From Bdellovibrionia bacterium (GTDB taxonomy: Bacteria > Bdellovibrionota > Bdellovibrionia > Bdellovibrionales > JAGQZY01), in NCBI GenBank assembly GCA_030424715.1, contig JAUHWH010000006.1, positions 1 through 64,000 on the forward strand: a stretch of DNA of 64,000 nt, in the 5' to 3' direction. The notes under the pieces were generated by a model. It had not been told where the DNA came from. It ran no database searches and saw only the letters and a program-made list of their open reading frames with translations. The stretch's first letter is position 1. Each line of letters starts with the position of its first letter. The position numbers and the translations under genes are program-made. Of the stretch, positions 58,407 through 64,000 are shown piece by piece.

Positions 58407-59376
58407 GAGTTGGCAGGTGGAAATGCCCTCCAATATTGCTTTAATAAAGTACATGGGTAAGAAGGACGTCGAAAAAAACATTCCAACCAATGCTTCACTA
58501 TCGTGGACGCTGAACCATCTTACCACTACGGCACAGCTAACCATGAACACCGATGGTGTTGACCGGTGGGAGCCTCTGCCTAGCGATTACCCTTTCCAGA
58601 TGAGTGCCACCGGGCGAGAGAAGTTTTTAAATCATTTTTTGAGAATCAAAGACTCTTTTGGTGTGACCGATGGGTTCACCATTGCCTCGGGCAATAACTT
58701 TCCGGCTGATTGCGGTATAGCCAGCAGCGCTTCAAGCTTTGCGGCCCTAACAGAGGTTAGTTGCCGGGCTTTTGCAGAGTTGTCAGGAAAGTCCGTTGAT
58801 GTAAAAACAAAAGCCAACCTTTCGGCTCGGGGTTCGGGCTCTTCGTGCCGCTCTTTTTTTAATGGACTGGTGCAGTGGAGTGATGATGGTGTGGCTCTGA
58901 TGGAGTCCGAGCTTGGTTCTTTGAGTCACATGGTTGTGATCGTAGGTGGTGGGAGCAAGAAGGTTTCCTCTTCGGAGGCTCATAAGCGAGTGGCGAGCAG
59001 TCGATTGTTTCAGGGCCGAGTGCAGCGGTGTGAAGCGCGTCTACAAGATGTGATTAACTTTACCAAACCTTTGGATTGGCCCCGTTTGTTTGAAACGGTG
59101 TGGGCCGAGTTTTGGGATATGCATGCTTTGTTCGAGACCAGCACCCCAAGCTTTGGATACTTTAGCCCCGGCACCATCGAAGTCTTAAATGGCGTGAGCG
59201 AGTTTTGGGCCAAGCATGGGGATGGCCCGGTCGTGACTATGGATGCGGGTCCGAACATTCATCTTCTGTGGCGTGAAGACCAAAATGATCTGAGCCTTCA
59301 GTATTATACCGAAGCATTGCAGGGCCGGTGGACCTGTTTGAGTAACATCGAAGGGATCGGCTTTGCTAAAATCTAG
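58399..59376 (+). CDS. mvaD: Diphosphomevalonate decarboxylase
   Basis: 325 residues from the ATG at 58399, within the end of grxB. ATP-dependent decarboxylation of mevalonate diphosphate to IPP. SNIALIKYMGKKD, NIPTNASLSWTL, CGIASSASSFAALT and SARGSGSSCRSFF (catalytic and phosphate-binding region), and a late VTMDAGPNIHLL are diagnostic. It overlaps mvk by 14 bp. Confidence 0.95.
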   Translation: MAKSWQVEMPSNIALIKYMGKKDVEKNIPTNASLSWTLNHLTTTAQLTMNTDGVDRWEPLPSDYPFQMSATGREKFLNHFLRIKDSFGVTDGFTIASGNNFPADCGIASSASSFAALTEVSCRAFAELSGKSVDVKTKANLSARGSGSSCRSFFNGLVQWSDDGVALMESELGSLSHMVVIVGGGSKKVSSSEAHKRVASSRLFQGRVQRCEARLQDVINFTKPLDWPRLFETVWAEFWDMHALFETSTPSFGYFSPGTIEVLNGVSEFWAKHGDGPVVTMDAGPNIHLLWREDQNDLSLQYYTEALQGRWTCLSNIEGIGFAKI

Positions 59377-60232
59377 AACTCACGGCAAGTGGATCTTGGC
59401 AGGGGAACATAGCGTTTTGCGTGGAGGCACAGCCTTGGTGTTTCCCGTGCACAGTCGGTTTCTCGACTTTGAGTTTGAGCCTGGTCCGGAACTGACCTTA
59501 GAGATTCATCATAAAAATACAGATCTAGAGATGGCTTTTTGGGGTGTTTTAGAAAAAGCGCTGCAAAAGTTAAATCTCAAAAGAGAGCAGGTGCTTGGCA
59601 CTTTAAAGCTGTCGAGCAATATCCCGGTGGGGGCCGGCATGGGGGCTAGTGCTACCCTTTGCGTAAGCTTGGCCAAATGGCTCACCGCTTTGGGCTTCCT
59701 AGAAAAGTCGGAGCAATACAACTTTGCCAAAGATTTAGAAAATCTTTTTCACGGCGAGAGCTCTGGGGTTGATGTGGCGGTGGCTTTGAATCACCAGGCG
59801 TTGGCTTTCAGAAAGCCCGATGTGATGGAGAGTTTTTTACCGACCTGGCAGCCCCACTTTTATTTATCCTATTGTGGCAAGCGTGGTGTGACCTCGGATT
59901 GTATTGCGCGAGTGCAGAGTCTAATTTTAGAGAACCCGAGCCTTGGCGATAATATTGATCAGCGGATGCAACAAGCCGTCACGCAAGCGCAACAGGCGCT
60001 GCAAACAGAGAATCAATTGGCTCTTTTGAAAGACGCCATTGATCTTGCCAGTGATTGCTTTAACTCATGGGGATTGATCAGTTCTGACTTGCAAGATCAT
60101 ATGACTTATCTCAAAGACAGGGGCGCCATTGCCACCAAACCCACCGGGAGCGGTGATGGCGGTTTTGTGCTGAGCCTCTGGGACTCACCCCCTGGCGATC
60201 GTGCGCCCCAGGACCAATTGATCCAGGCCTAG
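59363..60232 (+). CDS. mvk: Mevalonate kinase
   Basis: 289 residues. Phosphorylates mevalonate. HGKWILAGEHSVLRGGTALVFPV, PVGAGMGASATLCVSLAKWL (ATP loop), HGESSGVDVAVAL and PTGSGDGGFVLSLW are the GHMP/mevalonate-kinase motifs. The start is TTG at 59363, inside mvaD. Last gene of the mevalonate operon. The following 900 bp contain no supported gene. Confidence 0.9.
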   Translation: MLKSRTHGKWILAGEHSVLRGGTALVFPVHSRFLDFEFEPGPELTLEIHHKNTDLEMAFWGVLEKALQKLNLKREQVLGTLKLSSNIPVGAGMGASATLCVSLAKWLTALGFLEKSEQYNFAKDLENLFHGESSGVDVAVALNHQALAFRKPDVMESFLPTWQPHFYLSYCGKRGVTSDCIARVQSLILENPSLGDNIDQRMQQAVTQAQQALQTENQLALLKDAIDLASDCFNSWGLISSDLQDHMTYLKDRGAIATKPTGSGDGGFVLSLWDSPPGDRAPQDQLIQA

Positions 60233-61138
60233 AAAGCACTTGATGTTTAGTAGCTCCGCTAATCAGCCAATGCTGAAGTAAAATCAATACCTTATAGATT
60301 CAATCTAAAGTCTAGGTTGAACTTTGGTCGAGTGGCTATTCTGTGATCGAGGGGTGTGCTTTAAAGCATGGGGCAACAGTTGTGAACAACATCTTGTCAC
60401 CAGCCTTGCAATGGACCACCAGGAGCTTTCCTTCGAGTGGGTTATCATCGGCAAGAACGATCTATTGATAGGCCTTTTTTCGATCCACGGGCTTGGGTAC
60501 AAAGAATCACGGGGAAGTTTCAATTTTTAGTATTTTAGAGTAGGCGGGAAACGCGAGGTTGGGACGGTGTAGAGTCGGTTCATTTATTTTAAGTGTCGTT
60601 TTGATATCGGTTAGGGAATTTTATTCATTGAGAATAGGAACGATAAAACCGCGCGACGTGCCACTGATGAACGAGCTTAGTTGAGTAACGTCACTTCGTC
60701 TTATCCCCCCGGTGGCGGCTATTATCGTTAATTCTACTATCGGTTGGCGTGGCGAAAACTTGAGCCTCGACGCCAAAACCTATGCTTTGGTCCAGTCCAT
60801 TCTTATGAGGCTCGGCTCCAGCTTTCATCACCTGGCAAACGAGGGAGGTGAAGCCACCGAGCGGTCTGGCTTGATTGTTTAGGCGTGGGGGAGACTGGTC
60901 GAACTCTGTAAGGACGCGCGATGGTTTGTACGGGCCTTTTATGTAAACCCTTCAAAAACGAAGTAAAGGGGCAAGGTAATCTCAAACTGAGTTGCTGTTG
61001 GTAAAAATTGTGTTCCGGAGACTCGCCTGTGAAAGAAGAGCTTGGTTTTTGAAAAGACCATGCGTTGCAATCTCATAGAGATCATGCCAATACTTCAAAC
61101 GTAGACAGTTGTTTTCTCTTCAAAGAAAGGGTGCTTGG
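60233..61138. other. Long intergenic region without a supported gene
   Basis: About 900 bp between mvk and the MarC-family gene. Only short overlapping frames on both strands exist (at most 72 codons), with no Shine-Dalgarno and no recognisable motif. I see no tRNA, no repeat and no convincing terminator. It may be a decayed gene or hold an unrecognised RNA. Confidence 0.6.
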
Positions 61139-61789
61139 GTGAGTGCGATTTTTGATTTTAACCAGACCGTTGCTATCTTTATGGCTTTTTTTGCCGTGAT
61201 GAACCCTTTGGCTAACACTCCCATATTTTTGTCCCTCACCGCCAACGAAACCTCTGATGTTCGCAAAGCCATGGCTTTTCAATCAGTGATCGTGGCTTTT
61301 TGTATCACCACCACCTTTTGTGTGCTTGGCACTCAAATTTTTCATGTGTTTGGTATCACAATCTATGCTTTTAAAATTACCGGGGGACTTCTTATTGCCT
61401 CTATCGGTTTTGAAATGCTGCATGGTGAAACTTCAAAGGTGCAAAAGCCGGACTTGGAGGCCCATGAAGAGAGTCGCGATCGTATTCTCAGTTCAGCCAT
61501 CAGCCCTTTGGGGATTCCCTTGTTGTCGGGACCAGGCACGATCACCACGGCGGTGAATTACGGGGCCACTGGCCAAGTGAAGGACATGTTCGCGACTATT
61601 ATAATTTTTGGTTTCCTCTGTTTAATCACGGTGGTGGCTTTTGTGTTTGGAGAGCAAATTCAAAAGTTCTTGGGCCAAATTGGGTTCAACGTGATCACTC
61701 GCCTGATGGGGTTGATTCTCGGGGTGGTGGGCGTGCAAATGCTAATCACAGGGCTGCAGGGGGCTTTTCCTTTTCTGGGGCACGCCTAG
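61139..61789 (+). CDS. MarC family membrane protein
   Basis: 216 residues from the GTG at 61139, with GAAAGG 8 nt upstream. Six transmembrane helices; FFAVMNPLANTPIFLSLT near the start and AISPLGIPLLSGPGTITTAV (about 120-140) are the family hallmarks, a repeat of the NP/GP type. MarC proteins are inner-membrane proteins of unknown transport function, once linked to multiple antibiotic resistance without proof. Monocistronic. Confidence 0.9.
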   Translation: MSAIFDFNQTVAIFMAFFAVMNPLANTPIFLSLTANETSDVRKAMAFQSVIVAFCITTTFCVLGTQIFHVFGITIYAFKITGGLLIASIGFEMLHGETSKVQKPDLEAHEESRDRILSSAISPLGIPLLSGPGTITTAVNYGATGQVKDMFATIIIFGFLCLITVVAFVFGEQIQKFLGQIGFNVITRLMGLILGVVGVQMLITGLQGAFPFLGHA

Positions 61790-61926
61790 GCTCTGCGACT
61801 GTATAAAGGCAAAGTTGCGCCTTCTGGAAGTCGCGGCAAGAAGGTCAAGAGGGCCCCAAGCCCCAGCGGTTTAGAGGTTTAGAGGTTTTCGGGGGCGTCG
61901 TGGTCGGCCGAAGGATTCTCAGAGAA

Positions 61927-63258
61927 CTAGATCAGTAATCCTGCAATGGCGGCGGTGATAAAGGCGGCTAAACTGCCTCCGATCACGGAACGTAAACCAA
62001 AAGAAGCCAACTCTTTTTTACGCTCCGGAATGAGTGGGCCGATACCACCAATTTGGATGGCAATCGAAGAGAAATTAGCAAATCCACAAAGCGCGTATGA
62101 CAACAAGATTGACGTGCGTGGATTGAGCTCTCCCGTGACTTTTGCCAGATCGAGATAAGCGATGAACTCATTAAAGACAATTTTCTTGCCAATCAAAGTA
62201 CCAGCCACATTGAGGTCTTCAAAAGGGATCCCTAAGAAAAAAGCAATTGGGGTAAAAAGCCAGCTCAAGATTAAAGATAGAGAGAACGGAGGCAGATTCT
62301 CTTGCAGGTTCCAAGGCTGATAAGACTCGCCAACGACTATAGCCCCGTAGAGGTTGTCCAAAGACCAATCCGTGGCTTGGTAAGCCAATGCGCCGGAGTA
62401 TATGAAGAGAGCGTCGAGCATGGCAATTAAAGCCACAAAAGCCAGTAGCATGGCGGCCACGTTGGCGGCGAGCTTGAGGCCATCACTGGCTCCGGCGGCG
62501 GCGGCCTCGATCACGTTGATATGCTCCTTGGTCTTCTCTTTGGGGATGCGACCCAAGGTTTCTGGAGTCTCGGTTTCTGGAATCATAATTTTTGCAATGA
62601 TCAGAGCGGCCGGGGCAGATAAGATACTGGCCGTCAGCAAGTGACCACCAATCCCAGGAATGTCATCTTTTAGCAATCCCACATAGGCGGCCATGACCGA
62701 CCCGGCAATCGTGGCCATGCCTCCGGTCATTAAAGAAAACAGCTCGGACTCCGTCATTTTTTTAAGATAGGGGCGAACAATCAGGGGCGCTTCTGTTTGG
62801 CCCACAAATACATTGGCGGCGGCGGCGAGAGATTCGGCTCCACTGAGTTTGAGAACTCTCTGCATTAAAAATGCGAAGGCATTGACGATCCATTGCATGA
62901 TGCCCAGGTGGTATAAAACGGTCATCAACGAAGATAAGAAAATAATAATGGGAAGCACTTGAAACACAATAATAAAACCGCTTTTCTCAGCACTGATAAG
63001 ATCACCAAAAAGAAAGCCGCTGCCTTTCTCGGTAAAAGCAAGCATGTGCAATATCAGGTCGTTGGCGCCAGCAAAAACAGCTTTAAGAGGGCCTTGAAAG
63101 CCAAGGCGGGGAAGCCCGAGAACCAGGATCGCCAGGGTGAACTGTAGAGCCAGTCCGGCAACCACCGTCTTCCAGCAAATTTTGGATTTGTGTTTTGAGA
63201 ATAACCAGGCGATGCCGAGAAACAAGAAGATGCCGATAAAGCTCTGGAGCTGAAGCAC
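61927..63258 (-). CDS. Concentrative nucleoside transporter NupC family
   Basis: 443 residues with about ten transmembrane helices. GQTEAPLIVRPYLKKMTESELFSLMTGGMATIAGSVMAAYV and NEFIAYLDLA are the CNT-family signatures. It imports nucleosides with H+ or Na+; uptake of prey-derived nucleosides would fit a predatory lifestyle (inference). The GTG at 63258 shares one base with the stop of the upstream RNA methyltransferase (TAGTG), so the two are co-transcribed. Confidence 0.94.
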   Translation of the reverse strand: MLQLQSFIGIFLFLGIAWLFSKHKSKICWKTVVAGLALQFTLAILVLGLPRLGFQGPLKAVFAGANDLILHMLAFTEKGSGFLFGDLISAEKSGFIIVFQVLPIIIFLSSLMTVLYHLGIMQWIVNAFAFLMQRVLKLSGAESLAAAANVFVGQTEAPLIVRPYLKKMTESELFSLMTGGMATIAGSVMAAYVGLLKDDIPGIGGHLLTASILSAPAALIIAKIMIPETETPETLGRIPKEKTKEHINVIEAAAAGASDGLKLAANVAAMLLAFVALIAMLDALFIYSGALAYQATDWSLDNLYGAIVVGESYQPWNLQENLPPFSLSLILSWLFTPIAFFLGIPFEDLNVAGTLIGKKIVFNEFIAYLDLAKVTGELNPRTSILLSYALCGFANFSSIAIQIGGIGPLIPERKKELASFGLRSVIGGSLAAFITAAIAGLLI

Positions 63259-63977
63259 TAGATTTTACTCCATTCATAGAGGAGCAGGCTGGTGGCAATA
63301 GTGGCATTGAGGGACTCCACCTTATTAGAGATGGGGATCTGCACCCGTCGGCCCGGAAAGTTGGAAGGGACGCCTTGGCCCTCTTCGCCCACTAAAATTT
63401 TAAGATCCTTTTTGATGTGCTTGGCGTCTAGTTTTTCTCCGCCCATGTCCAGAGCTATTATCTCTGGGTCCATTAAGTCGTTAATGGAGGGGCCATCAAA
63501 AAAACGACTGGCGAAGCAGGTACCACTGGCCGCTCGAATGGCTTTTGGTAAAAAGGGATTGGCGGACTCTTTTAATAACACAATTTGGTGCCAGTTGAAG
63601 GCCGCACAGGTCCGAATCAAAGCGCCCAGATTGGTAGGGTCGCTGAGCGCCACGTACAGCGTCGAATGATGAGGCTCAAGATCTCCAACACTTTTGATTG
63701 ACGGCACATTGGCGCAAAGCAGGGGGTGGCGGGTTCCACACACATCCAATTTCTTAAAGAGGGCGTCTGTGAGAGTGACGGTTCGGCTCCAGTTCCCTGA
63801 GGGAAGTGGCATGTTCTCGGTTGTGATCCAGAAGGACGGAATCTTTGCCAGTTTGCTTATTTCAAGAGTGATTTTTTCACCACTGACCAGGGCTTGTTTC
63901 TCTTGTTTCACACCTTTGTTTTTGGTGAGAGAGAGAAGGGTTTTGAAAAGACTATTTTGAGCGCTTTCAATGAGCAT
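63258..63977 (-). CDS. TrmH/SpoU-family RNA methyltransferase
   Basis: 239 residues from the ATG at 63977, with GAGG 6 nt upstream; a TTG at 63995 is an alternative. The SPOUT fold is shown by SDPTNLGALIRTCAAF (about 115-130), LVGEEGQGVP (motif 2) and VQIPISNKVESLNATIATSLLLYEW (motif 3, the knot with SAM binding). An N-terminal RNA-binding-type segment is present. It 2'-O-methylates rRNA or tRNA; the target is unknown. First gene of a two-gene operon with the nucleoside transporter. Confidence 0.92.
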   Translation of the reverse strand: MLIESAQNSLFKTLLSLTKNKGVKQEKQALVSGEKITLEISKLAKIPSFWITTENMPLPSGNWSRTVTLTDALFKKLDVCGTRHPLLCANVPSIKSVGDLEPHHSTLYVALSDPTNLGALIRTCAAFNWHQIVLLKESANPFLPKAIRAASGTCFASRFFDGPSINDLMDPEIIALDMGGEKLDAKHIKKDLKILVGEEGQGVPSNFPGRRVQIPISNKVESLNATIATSLLLYEWSKI

Positions 63978-64000
63978 CAGGAACCTCGGTTTCAAGATGT

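Noticed and set aside
60305-60530. Overlapping 68- and 72-codon frames in the gap after mvk
   Set aside because: Neither has a ribosome site or protein-like composition; they are antisense to each other.

Overview
The window looks like a chromosomal segment of a Gram-negative predatory-type bacterium of the Bdellovibrionota (Bdellovibrio / Pseudobdellovibrio-like). This rests on gene content rather than a marker gene: an outer-membrane type II secretion system split into two divergent blocks, an alternative complex III, a bacterial mevalonate pathway, a collagen-like tail-fibre-type protein, and many lipoproteins and outer-membrane barrels with no obvious name. No rRNA, tRNA, CRISPR array, insertion sequence or integrase was seen. 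Coding density is high. Many genes start with TTG or GTG, and 1- or 4-nt start/stop overlaps are common.

Layout. 1-2.5 kb (+): the 3' part of a collagen-repeat, tail-fibre-like protein, then a Tat-targeted beta-propeller. 2.5-12.6 kb (-): a small secreted protein, ychF, a large lipoprotein, then the housekeeping run amidase-rph-rdgB-prs-rplY-pth, an outer-membrane protein and ssb. A short plus-strand promoter-to-terminator unit (10.93-11.10 kb) lies inside this run. 12.9-17.7 kb (+): a DUF1653 protein, then an unrecognised three-gene envelope cluster (lipoprotein plus two paralogous barrel-type proteins). 17.8-32.7 kb: the type II secretion system, with gspF-G-H-I-J-K-L-M-N leftward and a small barrel gene followed by gspC-D-E rightward. 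32.7-35.8 kb (-): a secreted protein, a degenerate FabD-like protein, a two-domain acetyltransferase-like protein and a cobalamin adenosyltransferase. 35.9-39.7 kb (+): N-formylglutamate amidohydrolase, then resB-ccsA for cytochrome c haem attachment. 40.1-42.1 kb: a secreted subtilase. 42.5-49.9 kb: actABCDEF, the alternative complex III, closed by a strong terminator. 50-54.5 kb: a lipoprotein (-), then thrS-infC-rpmI-rplT; infC almost certainly starts at an ATT codon. 54.5-60.2 kb: a tightly overlapping isoprenoid operon (idi2, mvaA, a GHMP kinase, grxB, mvaD, mvk). 61.1-64 kb: a MarC-family protein (+), then a nucleoside transporter and an RNA methyltransferase (-).

How the parts fit: ResB/CcsA would mature the multihaem ActA and monohaem ActE, allowing quinol oxidation by complex III; the terminal oxidase must be elsewhere. 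The mevalonate operon supplies isopentenyl diphosphate, and HMG-CoA synthase is not in the window. The type II system would export folded enzymes such as Tat or Sec substrates. The least explained parts are the FabD-like pseudoenzyme and its secreted partner, the three-gene lipoprotein/paralogous-barrel cluster, and the short transcript unit near 11 kb. All assignments come from reading the sequence by eye; no searches were run.
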